A program made the position numbers and the translations under genes. Shown here one piece after another: positions 9,256 through 17,674 of a stretch of 64,000 nucleotides of DNA. The notes beneath the pieces were generated by a model, which saw only the letters and a program-made list of their open reading frames with translations, ran no database searches and was not told the DNA's origin. Within the stretch, counting starts at the first letter, position 1; every line of letters starts with the position of its first letter. The stretch comes from Actinomycetota bacterium (GTDB lineage Bacteria; Actinomycetota; Geothermincolia; Geothermincolales; RBG-13-55-18), in NCBI GenBank assembly GCA_014360685.1, contig JACIXB010000017.1, forward strand, positions 171,761-235,760, given 5' to 3'.

Positions 9256-9433
9256 CCGGTTCCCCTCTTTCCGCCTTCCGCGAGATCCTCGGGGCCGGCA
9301 GGGATTCCACCAACAGGGCGAGGAAGCAAGCCGCCGAGAGGACGGCCAGGATGAAGGCCAGGTGCCCGCGGCTTTCCGCCGCCGCGCTCAAGAGCAACCC
9401 GAGGACCAGGAGGAACGTTTTTCTGGACGTCAT
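9110..9433 (-). CDS. possible small membrane protein (weak)
   Basis: An antisense ORF of 107 codons starting MTSRKTFLLVLGLLLS, with two hydrophobic stretches (the start segment and LAFILAVLSAACFLALLVESL), followed by a polar tail that overlaps the aldolase 3' end. GAGG lies five bases before the ATG. The plus strand here does not look coding, since the WYL gene seems to start only at 9561. No family recognised. The tail overlapping the aldolase is probably not constrained. It may be a chance product of GC-rich DNA. Confidence 0.25.
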   Translation of the reverse strand: MTSRKTFLLVLGLLLSAAAESRGHLAFILAVLSAACFLALLVESLPAPRISRKAERGEPVTMSALLPASPAGPEGGREEGPDTRPLSWRSTGKLLPASAPRRSCRVP

Positions 9434-9560
9434 GCGCGCCTCGCTTTCCCTATGCGCCGCCTTGGCGGCGATGGCTTACCAAGACCCAATGCTAACACCG
9501 GGCGGTGACAACTCCACCCCCGGGAAGGGCGCCGAGGGGCGGGAGGGGCCGAGGTACGGC

Positions 9561-10580
9561 GTGAGCAAGCTGGAGAGGCTGATAAACCTCATCGCCATGC
9601 TCCTCGAGGTCCGCCGCCCGGTGACCCTGGAGCAGATACGCAACAGCATACCCGGCTACCAGCAGGAGAGCGTGGCCTCCTTCAAGCGCATGTTCGAAAG
9701 GGATAAAAGCGAGCTGCGGGAGATGGGCATCCCCATACGGGTGGAACCCCTGGACGCTTTCGGCGAGGAGACGGGATACCGCATCCCCAAGGATGAGTAT
9801 TACCTTCCCGAGGTGGATTTCACGCCCGAGGAGAAGGTGGCTCTGTTGCTGGTGCACCGCTTCGCCTCCGGCGGGCTCATACCCCTGTCTCGCGAGGCGA
9901 CTTCCGCCCTGCACAAGCTGAGCCCGGATTTCGGGGGCGGGGAGCCCCTGCAGGAGGCGCGCCCGGCTCCCGTCCGTTTCGACCGTCCGGCAGAGTCGGT
10001 GGAGAAGTTGAGCACCCTTTGGGAGGCTTCGGTGAGGAGGAAGACGGTGCGCTTCGCCTACCGCTCACTGGGTTCCTCGAGACCCCGGGAGCGCCTCCTG
10101 GACCCTTACGGGATGTATTTCGACCGCGGGGCCTGGTACGTGGTGGGTTATTGCCACCTGAGAGGCGAGAGGAGGTCCTTCCGCGTCTCGCGGGTGGAAT
10201 CCGACGTGGTGCTGGTCAACCCCGGGGATCCGGGTCCGGATTTCGAGAAACCCCCGGATTTCAGGTTGCGGGATTATTCCCGCGTCCTCCCATGGGAGTT
10301 CGAGGAGGGACCTCCGCGGGAGGCGGAGGTGCGCCTCTCTCCCCGCATCGCCTGGTGGGTGGAGCGCGACCTGGGGGACGTCTATCCCTTCCGCTACCTC
10401 GAGGACGGAAGCGGGTTGATAAGGGTCACCGTGCGCAACGAGGAGGCCTTCTTCGACTGGGTCCTCTCCTTCGCCGAGGACGCCGAGGTGCTCTCTCCCC
10501 CCCAGCTGCGCGAGAGGATGCGGAACCGGTTGTTGGAGGTGTTGAAGGGGCTGGAAGGAGGAGAGGATGGCCGGTCCTGA
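9561..10580 (+). CDS. pafB: WYL-domain transcriptional regulator, PafB-like
   Basis: DNA-binding WYL protein of 339 residues, first of a tandem pair like actinobacterial pafB/pafC, whose products respond to DNA damage in mycobacteria (family knowledge). A winged-helix N-terminus (VSKLERLINLIAMLLEVRRPVTLEQI) is followed by the WYL domain with LDPYGMYFDRGAWYVVGY and a C-terminal WCX-type region ending in ERMRNRLLEVLKG. Start chosen at GTG 9561 behind CGAGG and matching the family N-terminus; the ORF track runs far upstream through sequence that does not look coding, and ATG 9489 is the alternative. The stop overlaps the next gene by 14 bases, so translation is probably coupled. Confidence 0.85.
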   Translation: MSKLERLINLIAMLLEVRRPVTLEQIRNSIPGYQQESVASFKRMFERDKSELREMGIPIRVEPLDAFGEETGYRIPKDEYYLPEVDFTPEEKVALLLVHRFASGGLIPLSREATSALHKLSPDFGGGEPLQEARPAPVRFDRPAESVEKLSTLWEASVRRKTVRFAYRSLGSSRPRERLLDPYGMYFDRGAWYVVGYCHLRGERRSFRVSRVESDVVLVNPGDPGPDFEKPPDFRLRDYSRVLPWEFEEGPPREAEVRLSPRIAWWVERDLGDVYPFRYLEDGSGLIRVTVRNEEAFFDWVLSFAEDAEVLSPPQLRERMRNRLLEVLKGLEGGEDGRS

Positions 10581-11559
10581 AGCCAGGCTTCGGCGCATGC
10601 TGGCCCTCATTCCCTACGTCCTGAAGCACCAGGGCGCCACCCTCCAGGAGCTTTGCGAGATCTTCGGCGTGACCCGGGAGCAGCTCATAAGGGACCTGGA
10701 GCTCATCTTCCTGTGCGGACAACCCGACTACACTCCCGCCGACCTCATCGAGGTGAGCATGGAGGATGACCGCGTTCACATCGGCATGGCCGATTACTTC
10801 GCCCGCCCGGTGCGCTTCACCCCCCTGGAGCTGGCCGGGCTCTACCTGGCCTGCAGCGCTTTTTCCAGGCTGGTGGGACCCCCTGCGACCTCGGCCCTGC
10901 AGTCCGCCATGCTCCGGATACAGCGGGCCATGGGGATGGAGGGTCTCTCCCCCGAGGAGGTGGAGCGCAACCTGGAAGTGGCCTCGCCGGATTCCAAGGA
11001 GGAGGTCCTGCCCCGGCTCCTCCGGGCCTGCGAGGAGCGGCGGGTGGTGGAAATGGAATATTATTCCTACGGGAGGGGGGAGCTCACCAGGCGCCGGGTG
11101 CACCCCCTGTCCATGGAATTCGGGATGGGTCACTGGTACCTCCATGCCTGGGACACCATGAGCGGGGAGATGCGCGTCTTTCGGGTGGACCGGATAAAGG
11201 ACCTCCGGGTAACGGAGGAGAGGTTCGACCCCCGCCCGGAAGCCATGGCGGGCGGAAAGGGGGCTTCCGCCGCCCCGGATTCGGGAGAACTTACCGTGAG
11301 GCTGCGCTTTTCCCCCACCTTGGCCCCCTGGGCCAGGGAACAGCCGCTTTTCACCGAGTTCCAGGAAGACGGTTCGGGGCTGGTCTGCACCCTGAGGACG
11401 GGCAGCCTATCCTGGCTGGAGAAGGAACTGCTCCGCTGGGGGAAGGAAGTGGAAGTGCTCCACCCGCCGGAACTGCGCGAGGGGCTGCGCCGCCGGGTGG
11501 AAAGCATGCTGGCCCTCTACGCGAAGCGGAGGCCCGGGCACGGCGGTTCGCGGGTTTGA
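10567..11559 (+). CDS. pafC: WYL-domain transcriptional regulator, PafC-like
   Basis: Second WYL protein of the pair, 330 residues. ATG 10567 sits behind GAAGGAGGAGAGG inside the end of pafB. The N-terminus (LRRMLALIPYVLKHQGATLQELCEIF) is a winged helix, the middle carries EMEYYSYGRGELTRRRVHP and WYLHAWD, the WYL ligand-binding signature, and the C-terminus is WCX-like. In mycobacteria PafB and PafC form a heterodimer that activates DNA-repair genes independently of LexA (established). In many actinobacteria they neighbour proteasome genes; none is visible here, so the target genes are unknown. Confidence 0.85.
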   Translation: MAGPEARLRRMLALIPYVLKHQGATLQELCEIFGVTREQLIRDLELIFLCGQPDYTPADLIEVSMEDDRVHIGMADYFARPVRFTPLELAGLYLACSAFSRLVGPPATSALQSAMLRIQRAMGMEGLSPEEVERNLEVASPDSKEEVLPRLLRACEERRVVEMEYYSYGRGELTRRRVHPLSMEFGMGHWYLHAWDTMSGEMRVFRVDRIKDLRVTEERFDPRPEAMAGGKGASAAPDSGELTVRLRFSPTLAPWAREQPLFTEFQEDGSGLVCTLRTGSLSWLEKELLRWGKEVEVLHPPELREGLRRRVESMLALYAKRRPGHGGSRV

Positions 11560-11949
11560 ACCAGGCATATGGACCCGCACGGGTCCCGCTTGGCCGGATG
11601 GACGCGGTGCAGGCGGCGGGGGGTTCACGATGACGCCGGTAAAGACTCGCTCCTTCGGCGGGGAAATCACGTTTCAGGCCATGGGAGGACCGGGGGGAAG
11701 GAAGCCTGACGACCCCGCCTTGGGAGCCGGCGGGGAGGGATATTGCTCCGCGGGAGGAGGACAACGGCGGCGGGAAGCATGCGCTTGACTCCGCGCACGT
11801 CCGCCGAACGGCTTCCCTGCCCCGCGCGGGGAGGAGACACTAGCGAAGTCCAAGCCGAGACTCTCCACCGCTCACCCTCCCGCGCGGGGGGAGGGGCATC
11901 CATCGTCGAGGGGAAGACGTCGGTCTGCGCTGTGGAGGAGGAGCGGGGT
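11560..11949. other. intergenic region after pafC
   Basis: No convincing gene. The perfect palindrome GGACCCG-ca-CGGGTCC at 11571-11586 may end pafC transcription, although no T-run follows. The antisense ORFs listed here are proline- and serine-rich GC artefacts. Confidence 0.5.
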
Positions 11950-12222
11950 TCAGCGGGCATGGCGGGATAGGTAGGCCTGGCGGAAGCGGTCGAGGCTCAT
12001 GGTGTCAAGGTCGTTCTTGATCTCGTTCAGGCGTCTCCGGGCCCTGTCCAGCTCCTTGTACCTCTCCCCATAGACCAGCTTCTGGCGCCGGAAGTCCCAG
12101 ACCTCGACCAGGAAGCCCTCTCCGAAGGCGGCGTCTACGAAGCCCTTGCTGATGCGGACCTTCAGCGAGCTGTTGGCCGCCTCGCTTCCGTTGCCCCTGG
12201 ACGGTGATCCGCGCCTGTGCAA
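11950..12222 (-). CDS. hypothetical protein, ~90 residues
   Basis: The C-terminal 75 residues look like real protein: KVRISKGFVDAAFGEGF followed by a charged helix with ELDRARRRLNEIKNDLDTM and an end YLSRHAR. No family recognised. The only start in this frame is TTG 12222, six bases after GAAGG. A better-looking start, GTG 12229 behind AGGAAAGGAAG, lies in another frame and encodes VKVAQARITVQG, which would join naturally to GNGSEAANSS after a one-base shift. Either the gene starts at TTG or a frameshift (real or assembly) splits it. An extended -10 element lies upstream on the same strand. Confidence 0.55.
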   Translation of the reverse strand: MHRRGSPSRGNGSEAANSSLKVRISKGFVDAAFGEGFLVEVWDFRRQKLVYGERYKELDRARRRLNEIKNDLDTMSLDRFRQAYLSRHAR

Positions 12223-12276
12223 CCTTCACCTTCCTTTCCTACGGAGGCCATGAGGGTTCTCGTGACCACAAGGGAT

Positions 12277-12282
12277 ATTTTA
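12277..12282 (-). promoter_or_regulatory. extended -10 element for the 12222 gene
   Basis: On the minus strand the sequence reads TGT-TAAAAT, about 55 bases before the hypothetical gene. It is AT-rich against a GC-rich background. No clear -35 box. Confidence 0.35.
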
Positions 12283-12302
12283 ACACCTGGCGCAAGCATA
12301 AG

Positions 12303-12327
12303 CGAACGATAAACGGTTATATGTTCG
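12303..12327. promoter_or_regulatory. inverted repeat, possible operator
   Basis: CGAAC and GTTCG arms are separated by 15 AT-rich bases, between the divergent hypothetical gene and lipoprotein gene. The arms resemble half-sites of the actinobacterial SOS box, but the spacing is far wider than the usual four bases, so LexA is unlikely. A regulator binding here could act on both genes (inference). Confidence 0.25.
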
Positions 12328-12366
12328 ATTAACGGGAGGCCCCGGAAACCCCCGCGGGGCGTAGTT

Positions 12367-12372
12367 TATAAT
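12367..12372 (+). promoter_or_regulatory. -10 element TATAAT before the lipoprotein gene
   Basis: A consensus TATAAT lies 70 bases before the ATG at 12443, in the only AT-rich part of the gap. No good -35 element is visible. Confidence 0.4.
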
Positions 12373-12442
12373 GTGTGGGTCGTGATGTATGGGTGGATAT
12401 ACCTGTTTTCCGGGACAGGTTGATCGGGAGACGGAGAAGGAC

Positions 12443-13273
12443 ATGCGCCGCGAGAAAAGGGGGATAGCCCGCCTCTTCCGCCACCGCTCTTTGTGTTTCC
12501 TCCTATCCCTGGCAACCGTTTTTTTCTTGGTTCTTTCGTGTTGTACCGGCTGCGGGAGGAGGAGCGAAACGTTGAGCGCTTCCGATTACAAGGAGCGCAT
12601 TTCCGAGATCCACGACGGGGTGGCCTGGGACCTCGGATACGTCATCGAATCCCTGGGCCAGGTCTCCGGGGACGAGTACTATCACCTCCAGGAAGCGGGA
12701 GAGGTTTTCGCCAGGGTCCGGGATATATTCGCCGGCGCCTACCGTGCGCTGGAAGCCCTTGACCCGCCGGAGGAGGCCCTCGAACTCCACCTCGACCTGA
12801 TGCATTTTTACGCCGACGGAGAGCGCGAGGCCGGCACGATGGTCAGTTCCCTGGGCTTGTTTCAGATCGTCCTTCCCATGCTGGCGGACGTGGATAACCT
12901 GGCCCTGCCGTCCCTGCCCGATCAGCCTCAGCCCCAGGAGATAAGGGGGGCGGCGGAGGAGGACCGGAGGACCATGGAGGACTACCTCCGCGAGCTGGAG
13001 GGCATCACCCCCCCGGAAGACCTGCGGGAGTACCTGGATAAGGTCCGGGGGTTGTTCGGTTCACTGTTGGACATGGTCTCCGGGGTTCTGCAGGCCATGC
13101 CCGCAAAGGAACTCGAATCCCTGGCGGATTTCCGCCAGCGGTTCGCCCCGTTGCAGGGGGAGGCGTGGAGCCTGCGGGGTACCGTTCAGGCATACCTGGT
13201 GGGGGCGGGTAGCCGAATCGACGGGCTCATAGAGAGGGGCGGGGAACTCGCCGCGCGGATAAAACAGCTTTAG
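12443..13273 (+). CDS. predicted lipoprotein, mostly helical, unknown function
   Basis: Exported protein of 276 residues. Start at MRREKRGI with GGAGAAGG upstream; the ORF-track start is 18 codons earlier. A basic N-terminus and hydrophobic stretch (FLLSLATVFFLVLS) end at a lipobox-like LSCCTGC, so the mature protein is probably lipid-anchored outside the membrane. The rest is predicted helical and acidic, with an internal near-repeat of a DPPEE / TPPEDL motif before helices, perhaps two helical-bundle units. No enzyme motif and no family recognised. Confidence 0.7.
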   Translation: MRREKRGIARLFRHRSLCFLLSLATVFFLVLSCCTGCGRRSETLSASDYKERISEIHDGVAWDLGYVIESLGQVSGDEYYHLQEAGEVFARVRDIFAGAYRALEALDPPEEALELHLDLMHFYADGEREAGTMVSSLGLFQIVLPMLADVDNLALPSLPDQPQPQEIRGAAEEDRRTMEDYLRELEGITPPEDLREYLDKVRGLFGSLLDMVSGVLQAMPAKELESLADFRQRFAPLQGEAWSLRGTVQAYLVGAGSRIDGLIERGGELAARIKQL

Positions 13274-13599
13274 GGGAAGAGAGGCAAGGCCGTGGGCGGG
13301 GAAACGGGGAAGCCTCAAGGTAAGGGAGGGGAGCCTGAAGGAAAATCGGGCGGTGCAACCGACCGGTTATCCAGCCGTTGCTGGGGGAGGAACCGTCGTC
13401 CCCAGGGGAGCGGCCTCGCGGGTGGGTCACGGGTCACGTCCGGGGGCGGTGAGTCTCCGCGGGCCCGGGATGGCGGGGAAGCGAGGGACTTTGCGGAGCC
13501 CGGGACCCGGGGCGTGCTAGGCATACTACCCGGGGAAGGGGGCGGATATGGAAGGAAGATCGGAGCAAGAGCCGGCGGACCAGTGGAGAGGGAGGAGAG
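13274..13599. other. intergenic region before the acyl-CoA synthetase gene
   Basis: GC-rich and without a convincing gene on either strand. The long antisense ORF through it (13315-14901) is a shadow of the acyl-CoA synthetase gene. I see no clear promoter hexamers or terminator. Confidence 0.5.
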
Positions 13600-15066
13600 A
13601 TGCAGTCCGGTAACGCGGTGGAAGCGCTGTTCAATCCCAGGAGCATGGCCGTGGTGGGGGCCTCGAGCAATCCCGCCAAGTGGGGGCATATCATCCCTTC
13701 CAATATCCTGCGCGACGGCTATCGCGGCCGTCTCTATCTGGTCAATCCCAAGGGAGGCCGGATCCACGGCTTGCCGGTCCACCGCAGCCTTTCCGAGATA
13801 GGCGAGTCGGTGGACCTGGCCATGGTCACCATACCCGCGGAGGGGGTGCGGGAGGTCCTGGGTGACTGCGCCGCGGCGGGGGTGAAGGCGGTCATCGTCA
13901 TCTCCGGGGGTTTCAGCGAGTCCTCCCCCGAGGGACGGCGCATGGAAGAAGAGATGGTGGAGAGGGCGCACGCCCTGGGTATTCGCATCGTGGGACCCAA
14001 CACCATGGGCATTTACTCCGCGCCCTGGAGTCTTACCGCCCTCATGCCGCCGGTGCGTCCCCGCCCCGGGCATATCGCCTTCGCCGCCCAGAGCGGGAAC
14101 CTGGGTACCCAGATGCTGGGCTGGGGGTCCTACCGGGGGATCGGCTTCTCGCGCTTCGTTTGCGTGGGCAACGAGTGCGACCTGGACTTTGCCGATTATC
14201 TGGAATATTTTGCCAGAGACGAGCTTACCCGGGTAATCCTCCTCTACGTGGAGGGGTTCAAGCGACCGCGGCGCATCCTCGAGCTGGCCAGGAAGATCAC
14301 CCCCCGCAAGCCCATCGTCATCTACAAGGCGGGCGGTACGGAGGCGGGAAGGAGGGCGGCCGCCTCGCACAGCGCGGCCATGGCCGGTTCCCAGGAGGTC
14401 TACCGGGGGATGATAAGGCAAGCGGGCATGATCCAGGCTGAGACCACGGAGGAGATGCTGGATTTCTCGGACGCCCTGGTGAAGTTGCCCGTGCCCCGGG
14501 GGAGGCGGTTGGCCATCCTCTCCTGGGGAGGAGGCTGGGGGGTGGTGGAGGCTGACCTCTGCGAGCGCCAGGGGCTGCAGGTGGTTCCCCTGCCAGGGGA
14601 GGTGAAGGAGGAGCTTTCCGGAATCCTTCCCTCCTACTGGAGCAAGGGCAACCCGGTGGACCTGGTGGGCATCGTCAACTTGGAGGATCATACCCGTTGC
14701 CTGGAGATACTGGCTTCCCACCCCGATTTCGACCTCCTCATCTCCCTGGGGACGGTGAACGCCGCCGCCGCTTTCGGGATGGCGGAAAGGCCCGAGGAGG
14801 TGCCCCTCGAGGAAAAGGAGGTATTCGCCGTCCGTCGCCGCTACGTGAGAGAGGGAAGCAATCGCTTCGCGGAGAAGGTGGTGGAGCTCATGGAGCGGCA
14901 CGGCAAGCCCATCGTCACCGTGGGAATGCCCCAGAGGGACGCCGAGACGGCGGAGGTGGCCGATCTACCCCGGGACCGCCTGTGCGTCTACACCAACCCG
15001 GAGCGGGCCGCCCGGGTGGCGGCCATGCTGGCGGAGCGGGGCGAGTTCCTACGGGCCAGGGGATGA
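13600..15066 (+). CDS. NDP-forming acyl-CoA synthetase, alpha-type (CoA-binding) protein
   Basis: Resembles the alpha half of ADP-forming acetyl-CoA synthetases, which convert acyl-CoA, ADP and phosphate to acid, ATP and CoA. Start at ATG 13600 behind GGGAGGAGAG. The 488 residues comprise a CoA-binding Rossmann domain (VVGASSNPAKWGH, about residues 10-105), a flavodoxin-like domain with IVGPNTMGIYS and SQSGN-like AAQSGNLGTQM, and a ligase domain with SHSAAMAG holding the His that is phosphorylated in the family. The ATP-grasp (beta) part is absent, both in this protein and in the window, so a partner must be encoded elsewhere or the protein has another role. It may release energy from branched or aryl acyl-CoA made by IorAB (inference). 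Confidence 0.82.
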   Translation: MQSGNAVEALFNPRSMAVVGASSNPAKWGHIIPSNILRDGYRGRLYLVNPKGGRIHGLPVHRSLSEIGESVDLAMVTIPAEGVREVLGDCAAAGVKAVIVISGGFSESSPEGRRMEEEMVERAHALGIRIVGPNTMGIYSAPWSLTALMPPVRPRPGHIAFAAQSGNLGTQMLGWGSYRGIGFSRFVCVGNECDLDFADYLEYFARDELTRVILLYVEGFKRPRRILELARKITPRKPIVIYKAGGTEAGRRAAASHSAAMAGSQEVYRGMIRQAGMIQAETTEEMLDFSDALVKLPVPRGRRLAILSWGGGWGVVEADLCERQGLQVVPLPGEVKEELSGILPSYWSKGNPVDLVGIVNLEDHTRCLEILASHPDFDLLISLGTVNAAAAFGMAERPEEVPLEEKEVFAVRRRYVREGSNRFAEKVVELMERHGKPIVTVGMPQRDAETAEVADLPRDRLCVYTNPERAARVAAMLAERGEFLRARG

Positions 15067-15094
15067 AAAGTATTTTTCAGGGTTGGGGGCGGAC

Positions 15095-15904
15095 ATGGGT
15101 ATCGGGCCGGCGGTAATCCTGGGAGTGGTGCAGGGGGTCACCGAGTTCTGGCCCATATCCAGCTCCGCGCACCTCGCCCTTCTCATCCACCTTTTCGGGT
15201 GGGGCAAGCCGGAACTCTCCTTCGTGGTGGCCTTGCACCTGGGGACCTGGCTCGCCGTGGTGTGGTATTACCGCCGCCGCCTGGCTTCCATCGCCTCCGC
15301 CTGCTGGAGGGAGGTTCGCGGAAAGGGGCACGGCGGCCGGGAGGCCCGGCTGGGCCGTCTTCTCCTTCTGGCTACCCTCCCGGGGGTGCTCCTGGGGGCC
15401 GTCTTCGCCGAGTCCTCGGAGATCATGGAGGGGATGCCCTTGCTCATGGTCTCCTCACTCGCTTTCTTCGGGGTTGTCCTTTGGGCGGCGGACGCTTGGG
15501 GAGGACGGAACGGGAATTGGGATACGGCGGGGTGGAGGGAATCGCTGGCCGTGGGCGTGGCCCAAGGCCTGGCGCTGATGCCCGGGGTCTCGCGTTCCGG
15601 CATAACCATCTCCACGGCCCGCGCCGCGGGCATCGATCGGAGAGAGGCGGCGGACTTCACCTTTCTCCTCTCCGTTCCCATCATCGGTGCCGCGGCGGCC
15701 TACGAGGGGTTCAAGCTGGCAGTGGAAGGCATCCCGGCCGGGTCCCTCTGGCCCATGGCCCTGGGCTGCGCGGCGGCGGCGGCGTCCGGGTACCTGGCCA
15801 TAGGTTTCCTGCTCTCCCGCCTGAGGGCCCATTCCTTCCGGTCCTACGCCCTTTACCGCCTGGCCCTGGCCGTGGCCTTGGCGGTAGTCCTGGTGACCCG
15901 GTGA
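15095..15904 (+). CDS. uppP: undecaprenyl-diphosphatase UppP (BacA family)
   Basis: Integral membrane phosphatase that removes a phosphate from undecaprenyl diphosphate to recycle the lipid carrier for peptidoglycan synthesis. Start at MGIGPAVI behind GGGGGCGG; the TTG 12 bases earlier is less likely. The 269-residue protein has the two family signatures, QGVTEFWPISSSAHL with the catalytic Glu and Ser residues, and PGVSRSGITI with the catalytic Arg, plus about seven or eight membrane segments. It lies 28 bases after the acyl-CoA synthetase gene and converges on hypB. UppS, which makes the carrier, is encoded near 51.4 kb. Confidence 0.93.
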   Translation: MGIGPAVILGVVQGVTEFWPISSSAHLALLIHLFGWGKPELSFVVALHLGTWLAVVWYYRRRLASIASACWREVRGKGHGGREARLGRLLLLATLPGVLLGAVFAESSEIMEGMPLLMVSSLAFFGVVLWAADAWGGRNGNWDTAGWRESLAVGVAQGLALMPGVSRSGITISTARAAGIDRREAADFTFLLSVPIIGAAAAYEGFKLAVEGIPAGSLWPMALGCAAAAASGYLAIGFLLSRLRAHSFRSYALYRLALAVALAVVLVTR

Positions 15905-15953
15905 CGCCGCGGGGCCGTCGGTGGCAGGTACCCTTGGAAAATCTTTTCCGTTC

Positions 15954-16622
15954 TCATCCCGTCGCCCCGCCCCTGTACTCAGCCACCCTTTTCCTCAACC
16001 ACTCAGCCCAGGAGGAAAGCCCCTCGCCGGTGCGGCAGCTCACCTCGAAGACAACCATCCCCGGGTTCATGCGGCGGATGGTCTCCTGGAGAGTCCCGAG
16101 GTCGAAATCGCTCATTCCCAGGAGGTCCACCTTGTTCACCAGGAGGACGTGGGACTGGCTGAACATGAGCGGGTATTTAAGGGGTTTGTCGTGTCCCTCG
16201 GCCACGGAGAGGATCATCGCCCGCAACCCCTCGCCCAGGTTGAACTCCGCCGGGCAGACCAGGTTGCCGACGTTCTCGATGATCAAGAGGTCCAGGGAGG
16301 AGAGGTCCAGGTGGACGAGGGCCTCCCGTATCATGGCCGCGTCCAGGTGGCAGGCCCCCCCGGTGTTGATCTGGACCACGGGGACACCGTAGGACCTGAT
16401 CTTCTCCGCGTCCACGCTGGATGCGATATCCCCCTCGATGACCCCGATGCCCATTTCCCCGGAGAGGAGTTCGAGGGTCCTGGAGACCAGGGAGGTCTTC
16501 CCGGCTCCCGGGGAGGCCATGAGGTTCACGGCCAAAACGCCGTTCTCCCGAAAAAGGACCTCGTTCTCCCGCGCTATCTTCTCGTTGGCGTCGAAGACTC
16601 CTTCCAGGATCTGGATGTCCAT
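15954..16622 (-). CDS. hypB: hydrogenase nickel incorporation GTPase HypB
   Basis: GTPase that delivers nickel to the active site of NiFe hydrogenases, and sometimes urease, together with HypA. The protein has 222 residues. It shows the P-loop ASPGAGKTS, switch-region GDIASSVDAEK, INTGGACHLDA for metal binding at the dimer interface, IENVGNLVCPAEF and the G4 motif NKVDL. The N-terminus MDIQILEGVFDANEK lacks the His-rich nickel-storage tail and the CXXCGC motif found in some homologues. SD GGAG is eight bases before the ATG. hypA lies 193 bases upstream on the same strand. No hydrogenase structural gene is in the window. Confidence 0.93.
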   Translation of the reverse strand: MDIQILEGVFDANEKIARENEVLFRENGVLAVNLMASPGAGKTSLVSRTLELLSGEMGIGVIEGDIASSVDAEKIRSYGVPVVQINTGGACHLDAAMIREALVHLDLSSLDLLIIENVGNLVCPAEFNLGEGLRAMILSVAEGHDKPLKYPLMFSQSHVLLVNKVDLLGMSDFDLGTLQETIRRMNPGMVVFEVSCRTGEGLSSWAEWLRKRVAEYRGGATG

Positions 16623-16815
16623 GTTTTCCGCTCCCCCTGTCCAGTCGTTGGATCCCCGCCTTGGAATCCCTATTTCTCCCGGCGCTCCCCCGCCTTGCCG
16701 GGCGCAAGGCCGCGTGCACGCACCCTTTACTGCCCACTCGACAGCCGCCCTCGTTTCCCGGCTCGGCGTGGACGTTCTCGGCTTCCAGGGCCCATAGACC
16801 TTTTTCGCTCCCCGC

Positions 16816-17157
16816 CTATTCTATCTCTATGGACTCCACCATGAACTCCCTGCCCGAGATTATATCCGAGGCCAGCTCGCCGCAGCGGGGGCAGGTCAGG
16901 TCGTATTCCTGGATGCGGAACTCCTCGCGGCATTTCCCGCAATAGGCCACCACCGGCACCTTGTTGAAGTTCAGCTCCGCTCCCTGGGCGATGGTGTCCT
17001 TGGTCACCAGGTCCCAGTAGAAGCTGACGTAGTGGTCCACTATTCCCGTAAGCTCTCCCAGCTTGATGTTCACCTTTACCACCCGCCGGGCGCCGTTCAT
17101 CTCCGCGTGCCGGAGGACGATGCCGGCGATGCTCTCCGTGACCCCCAGTTCGTGCAT
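16816..17157 (-). CDS. hypA: hydrogenase nickel insertion protein HypA
   Basis: Small metallochaperone of 113 residues that passes nickel to hydrogenase precursors with HypB. The N-terminal MHE gives the known nickel ligands (Met1 amine, His2), and the zinc site is CGKC followed by CPRC. The ribosome site is GGAG eight bases before ATG. The 193-base gap to hypB shows no gene. Other maturation genes (hypC-F) are not in the window. Confidence 0.93.
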   Translation of the reverse strand: MHELGVTESIAGIVLRHAEMNGARRVVKVNIKLGELTGIVDHYVSFYWDLVTKDTIAQGAELNFNKVPVVAYCGKCREEFRIQEYDLTCPRCGELASDIISGREFMVESIEIE

Positions 17158-17674
17158 GAGACGCGCTCCTTCCTCCCTCTCCCCGTGACCCTGAAGCGGG
17201 GGAGTTCTCTTGGGCCCGTGCCGCGGGCCGGCGCACCCGGCGGCGTACCTTAAATAAATGTTACACCCTGGGACTGGGTTTGGAGGTGAGGCCGGTCAGC
17301 CGGTCGGGGAGACAAGGGGTACCGGCCACGGAGCGAGGGCCGAGCGCGGAAAACCCGTTTCAGCGGCCGAGAACGTGAAGGAAGCGGGGTGGAAAGACCC
17401 GCCGACGCCGGGGCAAGGCCGGCAGCTCCGCGGGCAGGGAGGAGTTATCGCAGGTGTCATTTGCGCCGGCGGTGTTTTAATGGTAAAAATATTGAGGTTG
17501 TTCGCCGCGCAGCACGACCGTTACAGGAGCCGCAGCCCAGACGAGGAAACAGATGGAAGAGGGAAAGGAGCAAGCGGGGCGGTTCCGATCGACCCGGGAA
17601 CCGCCTTCCCCCGCGGAGATTGTTCGCCTCGGATTATCCCTTCCATCTTTTGGATCGAACCGGGAGGTAAAAGG
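17158..17674. other. intergenic region between hypA and the CoA-transferase genes
   Basis: Divergent gap of about 500 bases that must hold promoters for both directions. An AT-rich island, GTTTTAATGGTAAAAATATTG, near 17473-17493 is the best promoter candidate. No gene, hairpin terminator or known riboswitch recognised; the ORF running through it is only an upstream extension of the CoA-transferase frame. Confidence 0.45.

Noticed and set aside
12303-12327. LexA/SOS box
   Set aside because: CGAAC and GTTCG are 15 bases apart, not four; kept only as a generic inverted repeat.
13315-14901. Antisense ORF of 528 codons
   Set aside because: Shadow of the acyl-CoA synthetase gene; no domain and typical reverse-frame composition.
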